A stretch of 33,546 bases of DNA, taken from Paulinella micropora (taxonomy: Eukaryota > Cercozoa > Imbricatea > Euglyphida). The stretch is taken from NCBI GenBank assembly GCA_009731375.1, contig BJOX01000137.1, forward strand, positions 184,056 through 217,601, given 5' to 3'. The notes beneath the pieces are model-generated. The model was not told where the DNA came from. It saw nothing but the letters and a program-made list of their open reading frames with translations, and searched no databases. This document shows, piece after piece, positions 1 through 7,531 of the stretch. Each line of letters begins with the position of its first letter. Within the stretch, counting starts at the first letter, position 1. Made by a program: the position numbers and the translations under genes.

Positions 1-207
1 CCCGTCTTCGCTAAGTGTAAAGGTATTGTAAGGACTTGCCACAGAGTAATACGATTTCGGCACATAGATATGAAGAATTTTACAATGTGTGGGATTGTCT
101 AGCCCCTTCATATTGACTTCGTGTGTAAAGTCGCTGTCTGTTCCCGTTATTCTATTTTTACTATTTATGTAATAGATGCTACTTGACCTACCCCCTTTGT
201 AATCCAT
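1..207 (-). CDS. minor capsid (penton-like) protein, N-terminal part
   Basis: The frame opens with ATG at 207 and runs off the left edge after 69 codons. The visible protein starts MDYKGGRSSSIYYINSKNR and later reads YVPKSYYSVASPYNTFTL. An N-terminal stretch of this kind (an N-R-x-x-G-T-D-S-D-F segment followed by a PKSYY...NTFTL segment) is what I associate with the penton-like minor capsid proteins of Polintons and related viruses, which form single jelly-roll pentamers at virion vertices. The start lies 2 bases after the stop of the protease gene, so the two are probably co-transcribed. The family call rests on remembered resemblance and on position next to the protease. The reading frame itself is clear. 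The rest of the protein, and the major capsid gene expected nearby, lie outside the window. Confidence 0.6.
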   Translation of the reverse strand, partial: MDYKGGRSSSIYYINSKNRITGTDSDFTHEVNMKGLDNPTHCKILHIYVPKSYYSVASPYNTFTLSEDG

Positions 208-209
208 TG

Positions 210-971
210 TTATATTACACAAATAATATTCCAGATAAATGTATCAAAATTACCATATCCATTCTGTGCTTTTAATTTTTCTGCTTCGTCTTCTTTCAAA
301 TCTGTGTAGCCACTGGCGAATTTAAACCTTACGCCTTTTGCTCGCTCCATTAGAAACCTCATACTATGCCACCCGCAGGTATCCGATGTGTCTGATTGTT
401 GCTTTACTTGATTGACCTTCATTAATAAATAACTATCGGGGTGGCTTCGGTCAATTAGTTGTTTCATTTGTTGTTGAAAGTCTTCTGTTGGCTCGTAAAG
501 TGCTAATGGGTCATACACTTCAACACTCCTGTCTTTATCCAGACTTACCCATATAGCAATCCAATGAGACCCCGCTTGTTTGTGATTGTCCAAATTCATA
601 ATAAATCCGTATCGCTCTCTGCTTCCGGGCTTCAACTTATAGATTTCATCACTGGCTATTGCTCCGAGATACCATCCATATTTTTTCATTATGTTGTCTA
701 TTTCATAAGTCATTAGTCCCCGCCCCTCACCCTGTTGTTCGTCTGGCGGTGGCTCTGGCTGTGTTTTGTCTGGCTCAGGTTGCTGTGGCTGTGGCTCTGG
801 CTCTGGTTGCTGTGGTTGTGGCTCTGGTTGCTGTGGTTGTGTCTCTAATGGCGGGGGTAGCGGTTGGGGCATTCCCTCGTCAATATTCAAATCATTTGAA
901 ACTTGTTTATCAACATTTGGGTATATCGTCATTTTGTTCGTTAGAGTATTTACAAAGTCCTTTTTATTCAT
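210..971 (-). CDS. adenovirus-type (adenain, C5-like) cysteine protease
   Basis: This 253-residue protein is a maturation protease of the adenain fold, expected to cleave capsid and core precursors inside the assembling virion. The catalytic pattern is visible: His136 in GSHWIAIW, Asp154 in EVYDPLAL, and Cys199 in SDTCGWHS. Gln192 sits exactly seven residues before the Cys, the same spacing as Gln115/Cys122 of adenovirus protease (established for that family). The catalytic domain fills residues 88-253. Residues 35-87 are a Pro/Gln/Glu-rich low-complexity linker with repeats of PQPQQPEPEP type. The first ATG at 971 is used; the linker makes it uncertain whether a later start near residue 87 is also functional. 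The gene is followed after 2 bases by the minor-capsid-like gene. Confidence 0.9.
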   Translation of the reverse strand: MNKKDFVNTLTNKMTIYPNVDKQVSNDLNIDEGMPQPLPPPLETQPQQPEPQPQQPEPEPQPQQPEPDKTQPEPPPDEQQGEGRGLMTYEIDNIMKKYGWYLGAIASDEIYKLKPGSRERYGFIMNLDNHKQAGSHWIAIWVSLDKDRSVEVYDPLALYEPTEDFQQQMKQLIDRSHPDSYLLMKVNQVKQQSDTSDTCGWHSMRFLMERAKGVRFKFASGYTDLKEDEAEKLKAQNGYGNFDTFIWNIICVI

Positions 972-1015
972 TGTGTGTTTCCAATCTTTGCGGATTAAAT
1001 ACTTTTTTATTTTCG

Positions 1016-1597
1016 CTATTGAAAATACCTATCAATTAATTCTTCTAATGTCTTCGCTCCACTACCTTTTTGCTCATTAATACCCATATAATCTTCATAT
1101 CTAGCATAATCCGCTACTTTTCTTTTTACGTTTTCCTTTTCATTTCCAACATCAATATTAAACCTTTTAATCATGTCAATAATCCACTTTGAAGTGTCTT
1201 TGTAATTTAATTTTTTATGTCCATCACTATCTAGTCTCTTTTTTAAAGCCTGTGCTAACTCTTTTATAGTAATGTTTGGGTGATAAGTTTTTGAAAATGC
1301 AGAGATTAAAAATTGATTAATTTGTAAATTTTCAAGATGCTTACCACTTTCTTCCGCTTTCTTTTTTTCCTTTTCAAGTTTTTCTTTATATTCTTCTGCT
1401 AATTTTTTTTGTTCTTCTAAAGTCGTTGCTGTGGCTATAGCCATCTGAATATCTTGACTGGCTTTTTGTAAGTCTTTGAGACTCATCTTTTTAATGAATT
1501 TATCTGTATATCCCGCTAATTTCAGTGTTTCAATATCTTTCTGCTTTTGCTTTTTTTCTTCCTCATATTGCTCTTTCGTTTTCAATGGTGTTATCAT
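1016..1597 (-). CDS. unknown coiled-coil protein of the virion gene block
   Basis: The product is 193 residues and I do not recognise it. Residues 5-25 and 60-90 are rich in Lys and Glu with heptad-like spacing (EEQKKLAEEYKEKLEKEKKK) and should form coiled coils. Residues 95-160 look like a small helical domain. The C-terminus contains a GSGAKTLEEL segment. The gene lies between the 54-residue basic protein, whose 3' end it overlaps in another frame, and the protease gene 44 bases downstream. Its place in the run of capsid genes suggests a structural or scaffolding role, but this is inference from position only. Confidence 0.7.
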   Translation of the reverse strand: MITPLKTKEQYEEEKKQKQKDIETLKLAGYTDKFIKKMSLKDLQKASQDIQMAIATATTLEEQKKLAEEYKEKLEKEKKKAEESGKHLENLQINQFLISAFSKTYHPNITIKELAQALKKRLDSDGHKKLNYKDTSKWIIDMIKRFNIDVGNEKENVKRKVADYARYEDYMGINEQKGSGAKTLEELIDRYFQ

Positions 1598-1727
1598 TTG
1601 TTTTCTTACCGAAATTAAGATAATATTTTTTACCTTTCTGGATAATATATGGCTTCCCGCTTTTATTCCTATAAACCCCCGGCGGACGGACTTTTGCCCT
1701 TTTCACATTTTTAGTCTTAGCGACCAT
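1563..1727 (-). CDS. 54-residue basic virion-block protein
   Basis: This short frame runs from ATG at 1727 to TGA at 1563. The product begins MVAKTKNVKRAKVRPPGV and continues with a KPYIIQKGKKYYLNFGKK segment, so it is strongly basic with aromatic residues. It fills what would otherwise be an empty interval between the core-like gene and the coiled-coil gene. Its last 35 bases overlap the start of the latter in a different frame, an arrangement typical of this compact element. Similar tiny basic proteins are common among Polinton and adintovirus virion genes, where they may bind DNA or capsid. I cannot name the family. Confidence 0.6.
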   Translation of the reverse strand: MVAKTKNVKRAKVRPPGVYRNKSGKPYIIQKGKKYYLNFGKKTNDNTIENERAI

Positions 1728-1776
1728 TGTATATTAACAAAAAAAATACTTCTGTGTTATATCAAATTATTTTTTT

Positions 1777-2103
1777 TTAGAACTTCAAGGCGCCGCGTCC
1801 GCTTTGCTTACCATACCCCAGTCTTGATGCTACAGCACCAACACTACCAGCGTAAGGTACCCCGACACTACTTAATGCTCCCGCAGTCCTAGAGATTAAC
1901 TTATTACCGCGAAGAAATTTATCAACGGCAAAGACCGTTTTCCCAACTTTTGGCCAGTTGATTTTACCACCTGCTTGTCCCTTGCCTCCTTGCTTCTTCT
2001 TGCGACCAGTCTTCTTTTTGCCTCCAGCCATGTTTGTGCTTGAGTTAATAATTCGTTTGCCGATTGTTGGAATGACTTCAACACGAGTTGTTTTAACTAC
2101 CAT
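1777..2103 (-). CDS. basic core-like protein with adenain cleavage motif
   Basis: The 108-residue product has three parts. Residues 1-24 form a short leader. Residues 25-45 are a Lys/Gly-rich stretch beginning MAGGKKKTGRKKK. The C-terminal half is hydrophobic and Gly/Ala-rich and ends in a LGYGKQSGRGALKF tail. MAGG followed by Lys fits the adenovirus protease consensus (M/I/L)-x-G-G|x, and its placement resembles the processed N-terminus of adenovirus core protein precursors (family knowledge). The likely role is packaging DNA in the virion, or a membrane-active function of the protein VI/X kind for the C-terminal half. Start choice: ATG 2103 gives the precursor, while ATG 2031 would start at the cleavage motif itself. 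A repeated leader/promoter-like module lies directly upstream. Confidence 0.6.
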   Translation of the reverse strand: MVVKTTRVEVIPTIGKRIINSSTNMAGGKKKTGRKKKQGGKGQAGGKINWPKVGKTVFAVDKFLRGNKLISRTAGALSSVGVPYAGSVGAVASRLGYGKQSGRGALKF

Positions 2104-2146
2104 AAAAGATAGTGAAATATATAATACAGAAAAAATAATTAATTAA

Positions 2147-2260
2147 GATATTTTATTCTGACTTCGTCATCATAAAACATCGTTTTTTTTGATTTAATGG
2201 TTTCCGATGTTTGACAATAAACGAGAGTGCGAATAGCACGAAGTGAAATTGTCAAATATC
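2147..2260 (-). promoter_or_regulatory. leader/promoter-like module, copy A
   Basis: This block contains TTCTGACTTCGTCATCATAA, then AAACATCG, a T-rich loop, CGATGTTT, and a closing segment with CGAGAGTGCG and GCACGAAG. The same ordered segments occur, inverted, at 7322-7444, and the first part occurs again at 10565-10607. The two 8-base arms AAACATCG/CGATGTTT are inverted repeats and could form a hairpin. The TTCTGAC end faces the minus-strand core-like gene starting at 2103. Its minus strand reads ATG ATG ACG AAG TCA GAA TAA, a six-codon mini-ORF. A promoter/leader role is inferred from position and conservation; no known promoter motif is claimed. Confidence 0.6.
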
Positions 2261-3110
2261 ATTTAAATCTTTGTGAAAAAATTTTTCTTAACTCATCATC
2301 AACACTTGAAACATACAGAAAATTAAATCTCTCCTTTGTTGCTTCGTGATACTTTTGAAGAAAGTAATCAAAGTCAAAAGATAAGTCCAAGTGTTTATAC
2401 ACGAGTTCCATTTTGTCCTGAGACTGACCCTGAAAGATTAATAAATAATCTAACTGCTTAATGGCTTCTGGCCGTAGGTCGTTCAGATACTGGCTTGACA
2501 TAATCACCTTTGATTTATAGTGTCTGTTCTTTTTTAACAAATCATTTACGGATTTGTCTCTTAAACCACTCCCTAAATCGTCCAAAACAAAAACAACCTC
2601 TGGAGAAATATACTTACTTGGCCTTTCTTTCGCCTCCGCGGCGCTCTGTTTCTTTTTTTCTTCTTTTCCAAAGTAAAGAAATTGTGGCTTCTCTATTTCC
2701 TCTTTGTCCTGTTTTACTTCTCCTTCGTGTTGCTCGTCATGTCTGTTCAGTTTGTCTAACTCATAATCAATAACATTAACACCATCTGATTTAAGAAAGG
2801 TATATATTGCCATCGGGTTGCCTCTGTTCTTAAAGTGCTTTACCATTGCTTTATAAATGTAGTCCTTGTGAATTGTTGAAGCAATAATGACAATACGGGT
2901 TTTTCTGTCTGTAGTCCGTTTCAGTATTTCAAAGAGTGCTGTCGTCTTACCGCTCTTCTTACGGGCAAGCAAAAATATGTTAGCGTAAGGTTCGTTAAAT
3001 AATTTATAGCCCTTGGCTTTTTTATCTCCGTTTCCATCCTGCTTCACAGGTTTCACCTTGACATTATTGATTTTTTGCATCCTATATTCTAAGCGAGGAA
3101 TTCTAGGCAC
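2259..3110 (-). CDS. A32-like genome-packaging ATPase (FtsK-HerA superfamily)
   Basis: The 283-residue product has a P-loop, ARKKSGKTT, at residues 49-57, and a Walker B strand, VVFVLDDLG, at 172-180 with two acidic residues (Asp177, Asp178). A following HYKSKVIMSSQYLNDLRPEA segment carries the Gln (207) typical of the sensor region of vaccinia A32-type ATPases. These enzymes pump DNA into preformed capsids (family knowledge). A Lys/Glu-rich insert of about 40 residues lies at 124-165. The first ATG at 3110 overlaps the upstream gene by 22 bases. A second, Met11 at 3080, would start 9 bases past that gene's stop and keeps all motifs, so either could be the true start. Confidence 0.9.
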   Translation of the reverse strand: MPRIPRLEYRMQKINNVKVKPVKQDGNGDKKAKGYKLFNEPYANIFLLARKKSGKTTALFEILKRTTDRKTRIVIIASTIHKDYIYKAMVKHFKNRGNPMAIYTFLKSDGVNVIDYELDKLNRHDEQHEGEVKQDKEEIEKPQFLYFGKEEKKKQSAAEAKERPSKYISPEVVFVLDDLGSGLRDKSVNDLLKKNRHYKSKVIMSSQYLNDLRPEAIKQLDYLLIFQGQSQDKMELVYKHLDLSFDFDYFLQKYHEATKERFNFLYVSSVDDELRKIFSQRFK

Positions 3111-3454
3111 AAAACAATTCGGCCTGCTAAATTTCCTGTGTCAATATTTCCGCTGTCAGTTTCAAGGACTTTAAATGTATATTGTCCGTCAGTCCATCCG
3201 ACAACACCCAAATTATAACCGAGGTTTGAAATGTTTGCTGTGGTGCTGTCCGCAAATGTTCCAATAATTCCAATTCTATCCATGTAAAGAATTCTGGTTT
3301 TGGTTTCGGTCTGGTCGTTCATATAGTGGATCAATTTTACATTCATTTTGGTGGGTGTGAATGACATTTGAATATTCTTATTAAATGTTTTGCTTCCTCC
3401 AGCAAAATCATTGCTCAGAAAAATAATCCGCTGATATTTATATTCAGTAGCCAT
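3089..3454 (-). CDS. unknown beta-rich protein of the virion gene block
   Basis: The product is 121 residues and I do not recognise it. It is rich in Thr, Asn, Gly and Ile with alternating hydrophobic residues (for example MNVKLIHYMNDQTETKTRIL and YMDRIGIIGTF), which suggests a mainly beta structure such as a small jelly-roll or cement-type protein. It shows no signal peptide, membrane segment or catalytic motif. It lies just upstream of the packaging ATPase, overlapping its first ATG by 22 bases. Its own start codon interlocks with the start of an opposite-strand ORF at 3453. A minor virion component is the best guess, from context alone. Confidence 0.65.
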   Translation of the reverse strand: MATEYKYQRIIFLSNDFAGGSKTFNKNIQMSFTPTKMNVKLIHYMNDQTETKTRILYMDRIGIIGTFADSTTANISNLGYNLGVVGWTDGQYTFKVLETDSGNIDTGNLAGRIVLCLEFLA

Positions 3455-3713
3455 GATTATATTAATGATGATAAACTTTTTATTAATTAATATTTCTGCT
3501 CGGACTGCCTGCGACTTTTACTCGCGGGTCAGTGAGAAAAAAAATGAGAGTTGTGCTTATTGTATAAAGCAAGGAATAGAAACTAAATTTAAATGTGTGT
3601 ATAAACCTTTTAGTGATTGGTGTGTTAGTTTTGATGAAGTCATTCCTTTAATGTGCTCAGGTAGTGATGCTTCATGGTATAAAATACATTTATACGAGTG
3701 CTCACTTCTTTGA
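3453..3713 (+). CDS. small Cys-rich protein with signal-peptide-like start
   Basis: This 86-residue frame is on the plus strand inside a run of minus-strand genes. Residues 1-19, MIILMMINFLLINISARTA, look like a cleavable signal peptide. The remaining 67 residues contain seven Cys in a spaced pattern (C-x13-C-x2-C, then singles at intervals of 8-15), with aromatic residues between, as in small secreted disulfide-rich domains. The ATG shares the CATG palindrome with the divergent start of the gene at 3454. The 3' end overlaps the convergent membrane-protein gene by 12 bases. No homologous family is recognised. If real, it would be a secreted or virion-surface product. It could also be a chance frame, but the signal and cysteine arrangement argue against that. 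Confidence 0.45.
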   Translation: MIILMMINFLLINISARTACDFYSRVSEKKNESCAYCIKQGIETKFKCVYKPFSDWCVSFDEVIPLMCSGSDASWYKIHLYECSLL

Positions 3714-4052
3714 AGAAGGTGATGGAAGGCAAATGCCAATCAATAGTGCTAGGATTCCGACATAAGTATTAGCGACCTCACAAGACAAGTTCTTTTCAGA
3801 TAGCCTTACGATACAAAGGGTTATAATGGAGATAATGATACTCATTTGAAATAAGTATTTAATAAGTCGGCTGTCAGTTGGTCTGTTTTTTATACAACAA
3901 CAATTGTAGTTATCTTCCAATTCGTGCTCTACTTTTTTCTACTCAGTCTTTAGTTCTACTTCAAGAACACGGGACTTTAATTCAGGAGTTAGTTCGCCAT
4001 CCATATCCATAATAGGCGGGGGTCTGTGAAGTCTAGTTGTATTATTTGACAT
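3702..4052 (-). pseudogene. small two-TM membrane protein interrupted by an in-frame TAG
   Basis: The frame starts with ATG at 4052, overlapping the fibre gene's stop by 11 bases, and ends with TGA at 3702. Codon 38 (3939-3941) is TAG, and reading continues in the same frame on both sides. The upstream part has 37 residues. The downstream part holds a YNCCC motif, a hydrophobic segment LFQMSIIISIITLCIVRL, a second hydrophobic segment around YVGILALLIGICL, and an LPSPS tail. Small membrane proteins ending in an LPSP-type tail are, as I recall, common in virophages, Polinton-like viruses and phycodnaviruses. The TAG may be a true nonsense mutation, a base-call error or a readthrough site. There is no ATG just after it to restart translation. 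Confidence 0.6.
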
Positions 4053-7000
4053 TATCAATAACGGACACTCTGATTTCTGCTAATTGATTTGCTTGGTCTT
4101 GTAGTATATTCATAAGATTTTTATTTTCTTTTGCTAAATTAACTACCTTTTCCGCCATGTGTTGAAAAGCACTAACCAATATTGGTATGAAGTCTGTATA
4201 TGTTATGCCTTCAAGGTAGCCATCTCCATCGTCCGCTTTTATTCCACTTTCAGATACAAATTCTGGAAATACTTTTTTAACTTCGTCCGCGATAAATCCG
4301 TGGTTCTTTTGTTCTTTCTTTTCGTCTGCTTTCCAATAATACGAACAACAATTTATTTTCATTAGTTTCTCGCAACAATCCCCGCAGTCTAATGTTTTAA
4401 TATCTGATTTAAGCCGTCTATCCGATGGTGGTGTCCAAGAACCATTCAAAGGAATATAATTATAAGCACCAGAAGGCTCGCTTGAAGAGTTTGAAGTAGT
4501 CCAAGCATGAACCAAACCAGTTGATGCACAAACTACTCCATAATTCGTATATCCACCCGATTTCAAAAATATTTGTGGGTCGTAAGTAGCGGCGGGTCTT
4601 TTTCTTAATGTTAAAGAACCGCTGGATGCTGTTGTGATGCTTAAATCTCCCGACGTATTAATGTTCATCGCCTCAGTGTAAGATATATTGTTTCCCACCG
4701 TCGTTCCTGAATTATAATAAAAAGCGAGTTTGCCACCTTTTTGAATTAGAAAGTTTGAACCGCTGTGGCTTGATTTCCAGTTCGTGCCATCAAAATAAGC
4801 ATCAAAACTTAAATTGACATTGTCGTGTGCCCAATTCAATAATTGAAATGTTGGATAAGCATCCGCCGTTGTTATTGCTTGTAAGTGTGCTCCTGCGATA
4901 TTTGAAGCCGTCCCGTATATTTCTAAACCACCTGTCGCTCCCACTCCTTTCGTTGAGTTGCCTATGATTATCGGTTTGCCTAGTGCTGTTGTTATTTTGT
5001 CGCTCGTTGTTAATGTCGTTGTTGATATCCCCGCACTAGCCGTTATTAACCCTTTTGTCCATAAAGTCCCGTTTGCCCCGTTCAATGACATTAATAATTG
5101 TTCGGACGAGTTCTCCCATATAAATCCGTCGGTTGAAGCATTACTTACCCTAAATCTAACGGCAAAAGAAGTGAAATCATTGCCTGCAACCGCAGACCCT
5201 CCCGCTAGACTTCTTGTATTTGTGGCTTCCCCATTTGAAGCCATATAAATACCGCAATTTGTATTGCCAGTGTCCCACAAAAATATCCCTCTTGTATTGC
5301 CTCCATTCGTATTTCCTTGTATGACTATGCTAGAGCCTCCTGTCGCTGTTAATAATCCGCTTGCGGTTAGTGTCGTCGTTGATATCCCCGCGGTTGAAGT
5401 AATTGTTGTTCCTGTTATTGTTCCGCCATTTGTTATGTTGTTTGAGTTCATATCTAAGGCTCCATAAAACCGCATACCGCCAGCATTGTTAAAACGGACA
5501 ATGTCAGACGAAGCACTTTTATTATCCAAAAGTTTTGAAATATAAAGTCCCGCCCCTTTTACATCAGATGCTACATTCGTAAATACATAACCTCGTTGGT
5601 TTGCGGTTCCGCTTGTAGCAGTATTTAGAGTAAATAAGAAATACTGATAATCTCCTGATGTCTGTGAAAAGAATATATCTCCTCCATTTTGGTTTAATAT
5701 TCTCGCACCATTATACGTTATATTTCCGCCATTAGTGATAGTTTGATTATTAAAATCGGCATTGTTCGTTAAAGTTAGATATTTTATCGTAGTGCTCGCC
5801 CCATTAAATGTTTTACTTCCTGTTATGGTTTGGTCTCCTGTTAGTTTCACAAAATTATCATCAACATATTTTTTATTTGCCACATGGTCTGCTAATGTTG
5901 GCACCAAATTAGTGCCCATTAAAGTTTGATTGTTAAATGTTTTAGTTCCTGCTATGGTTTGGTCTGTTGTTAGTTTAACGAAATTGGTATCAACATAGTT
6001 TTTATTTGCTCCATCTGATGAAGCGGAAGGATCCGCCAAGTTCGTTATTTTGTTGTTATTCAAAGATAGTGTAGTGCCAGTTGCGGTTATAATTAAAGTA
6101 TTACCCGAATATAACTCTACATACGAACCCGTTATTTGTATCGGATACCAACTCGCTGTTGCTGTTTTTTGTGCTGCAATCATTCCTATTTTTGTATCAA
6201 AGGCTATGCCGATGCCATCAAAAGTTGTAGGGTTGGACGAACCACTTACTTCTAAAGTTGATGTAAATTTTTTATTCCCTGCTATGGTTTGGTCTCCTGT
6301 TAGTTTAACCACCGAAGTGTCAAGAGTAGAAACATCAACACCATCAACAAGATTAACATTTGTTATGCTTTGGCTTTTCATATCAATACCCGCACTCGCA
6401 TTTATTATACTGCTAAATGTTTTAATTCCCGCTATGGTTTGGTCTCCTGTTAGTTTAACCACCGAACCATCAACTGCGAGATTAGCGAGATTAATTCCAT
6501 TATATGTAGAAGCCCCTGAAATAGCATAACCATTCATATTGAGTCCTCCCGTCATACTGGCTGCGCCGTCTAATCTAAGAAAGGGCGGTGTGGTGTTTCT
6601 CCATTGCCCCGTGCTATACATAATTAGTTGATTATCTGCTGGAAAGCCTGATATTGTCACATCGCTATGTGTGTCTATACTTCCAGATGCTGTCACCTTA
6701 TTATTATTATCATTATGCTCAAATATCCATTCATCAACACCTTTGTCATTTAGTAAATTAACTCCTGTTATATTCTTCATTCCCATACTAATATTACCTG
6801 TTTCATCCACATTTATCGGAAATGTTTTATTGACCCAGTTTATTGAGTTATATGTTAGATAACTATTCATCGCCACTGGTGCTGTAATGACTACATCTGA
6901 AAGTGTATCAATTGAGCCGATTGTTGTATTTCTCCATTTACCATCTACATCATTATATTTTAAGTATTGCCCGACCGTTGGAGCGGATATGTTAGTGTCT

Positions 7001-7122
7001 ATCAAATTGTATAGACTGGTTTGGTGCGGATTACTTGTATTGCTTCTGTGTTGAGTTGAGGCTTTGACTTCGTCGTTGTCCCTCACTCGTTGCTCTGTAT
7101 AATATAGATTTTTTTCCTTCTT
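4042..7122 (-). CDS. trimeric fibre protein with S74 (endosialidase-type) chaperone tail, main part
   Basis: More than 1,000 codons remain open after an in-frame TAA at 7123. The body is a Thr/Asn/Ser/Gly-rich beta-repeat shaft. A phage-fibre-like repeat of the form KLTGDQTIAGxKTF occurs four times, at about residues 210, 260, 370 and 413 counted from the GTG at 7086. The last 127 residues begin SDRRLKSDIKTL and include HGFIADEVKKVFPEF. This is the Peptidase S74/intramolecular chaperone domain that assists trimer folding and then cleaves itself, with the Ser of SDRRLK (about 888) as nucleophile by family knowledge. The C-terminus is a coiled coil. The likely role is a receptor-binding spike or fibre. 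No ATG follows the TAA closely, and the true N-terminus is the fragment at 7123-7320. Confidence 0.85.
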   Translation of the reverse strand, partial: KKEKNLYYTEQRVRDNDEVKASTQHRSNTSNPHQTSLYNLIDTNISAPTVGQYLKYNDVDGKWRNTTIGSIDTLSDVVITAPVAMNSYLTYNSINWVNKTFPINVDETGNISMGMKNITGVNLLNDKGVDEWIFEHNDNNNKVTASGSIDTHSDVTISGFPADNQLIMYSTGQWRNTTPPFLRLDGAASMTGGLNMNGYAISGASTYNGINLANLAVDGSVVKLTGDQTIAGIKTFSSIINASAGIDMKSQSITNVNLVDGVDVSTLDTSVVKLTGDQTIAGNKKFTSTLEVSGSSNPTTFDGIGIAFDTKIGMIAAQKTATASWYPIQITGSYVELYSGNTLIITATGTTLSLNNNKITNLADPSASSDGANKNYVDTNFVKLTTDQTIAGTKTFNNQTLMGTNLVPTLADHVANKKYVDDNFVKLTGDQTITGSKTFNGASTTIKYLTLTNNADFNNQTITNGGNITYNGARILNQNGGDIFFSQTSGDYQYFLFTLNTATSGTANQRGYVFTNVASDVKGAGLYISKLLDNKSASSDIVRFNNAGGMRFYGALDMNSNNITNGGTITGTTITSTAGISTTTLTASGLLTATGGSSIVIQGNTNGGNTRGIFLWDTGNTNCGIYMASNGEATNTRSLAGGSAVAGNDFTSFAVRFRVSNASTDGFIWENSSEQLLMSLNGANGTLWTKGLITASAGISTTTLTTSDKITTALGKPIIIGNSTKGVGATGGLEIYGTASNIAGAHLQAITTADAYPTFQLLNWAHDNVNLSFDAYFDGTNWKSSHSGSNFLIQKGGKLAFYYNSGTTVGNNISYTEAMNINTSGDLSITTASSGSLTLRKRPAATYDPQIFLKSGGYTNYGVVCASTGLVHAWTTSNSSSEPSGAYNYIPLNGSWTPPSDRRLKSDIKTLDCGDCCEKLMKINCCSYYWKADEKKEQKNHGFIADEVKKVFPEFVSESGIKADDGDGYLEGITYTDFIPILVSAFQHMAEKVVNLAKENKNLMNILQDQANQLAEIRVSVIDNVK

Positions 7123-7320
7123 TTATGTCTGTAGTTGATTTGGTAGATAATCTTGTGTCAATCGTAAATCCGTATAGTAGAGGTTCAAAGGGTTTTCATC
7201 TTCTGGCACTCTGTCTGTGTTTAAGCCTACGATATTAGTATTAGTAAGGTCTAAGTTAAGTATATCTAGACTATCAACGGCCAACTCATTCAAGCCAAGT
7301 AATGATTTATATTGCGACAT
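7123..7320 (-). CDS. fibre protein N-terminal fragment, ended by in-frame TAA
   Basis: ATG at 7320 opens 65 codons that stop at TAA 7123-7125. The fibre body continues in exactly the same frame immediately after. Residues 39-52 contain VPEDENPLNLYYTD, and just beyond the stop the frame reads NLYYTEQRV. Paired NLYYT-D/E-x-R motifs of this kind are usual at the start of phage-like and Polinton-like fibre proteins. The two pieces are therefore one gene split by a nonsense codon. The fragment starts 1 base after regulatory module copy B ends. As it stands it would yield only a 65-residue peptide, unless the stop is read through or is a sequence error. Confidence 0.65.
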   Translation of the reverse strand: MSQYKSLLGLNELAVDSLDILNLDLTNTNIVGLNTDRVPEDENPLNLYYTDLRLTQDYLPNQLQT

Positions 7321-7321
7321 A

Positions 7322-7444
7322 GATATTTTAGAATTGCGCTTCGTGCTGACGCACTCTCGCTTATTCTAAAACATCGGAAAAAATTTTTAAGAAAAAATTA
7401 ATTGAAAACGATGTTTTGTGATGACGAAGTCAGAACAAAATATC
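7322..7444 (+). promoter_or_regulatory. leader/promoter-like module, copy B, between divergent genes
   Basis: This is the inverted counterpart of the module at 2147-2260. Read on the minus strand it gives TTCTGACTTCGTCATCACAA, AAACATCG, an AT-rich loop, CGATGTTT, then CGAGAGTGCG and GCACGAAG. Its TTCTGAC end faces the plus-strand integrase group and the other end abuts the minus-strand fibre start at 7320, so it may serve both. On the plus strand the conserved end contains an ATG at 7421 that opens a 19-codon frame beginning MTKSEQNI. This matches the start MATPEQNI of the gene at 10588. Confidence 0.6.
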
Positions 7445-7531
7445 AATTATATAATTAAATATTTTAATTTTTTTTGTTAAATTATACTAACAAAAAATAT
7501 AACTATCTAGTGTAGTATCAATCATCTGTAA

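Noticed and set aside
659-1080. Plus-strand Cys/Gly- or Val/Ala-rich ORFs
   Set aside because: They mirror the Pro/Gln linker of the protease gene.
3453-3713. PSI-type or other named Cys-rich domain for the small plus-strand ORF
   Set aside because: Cys spacing is only loosely similar and the tryptophan context does not fit well enough to name a family.
4958-6862. Several plus-strand ORFs of 60-160 codons
   Set aside because: They are antisense shadows of the fibre repeats (Val/Pro/Ile-rich mirror of Thr/Asn/Gly codons).
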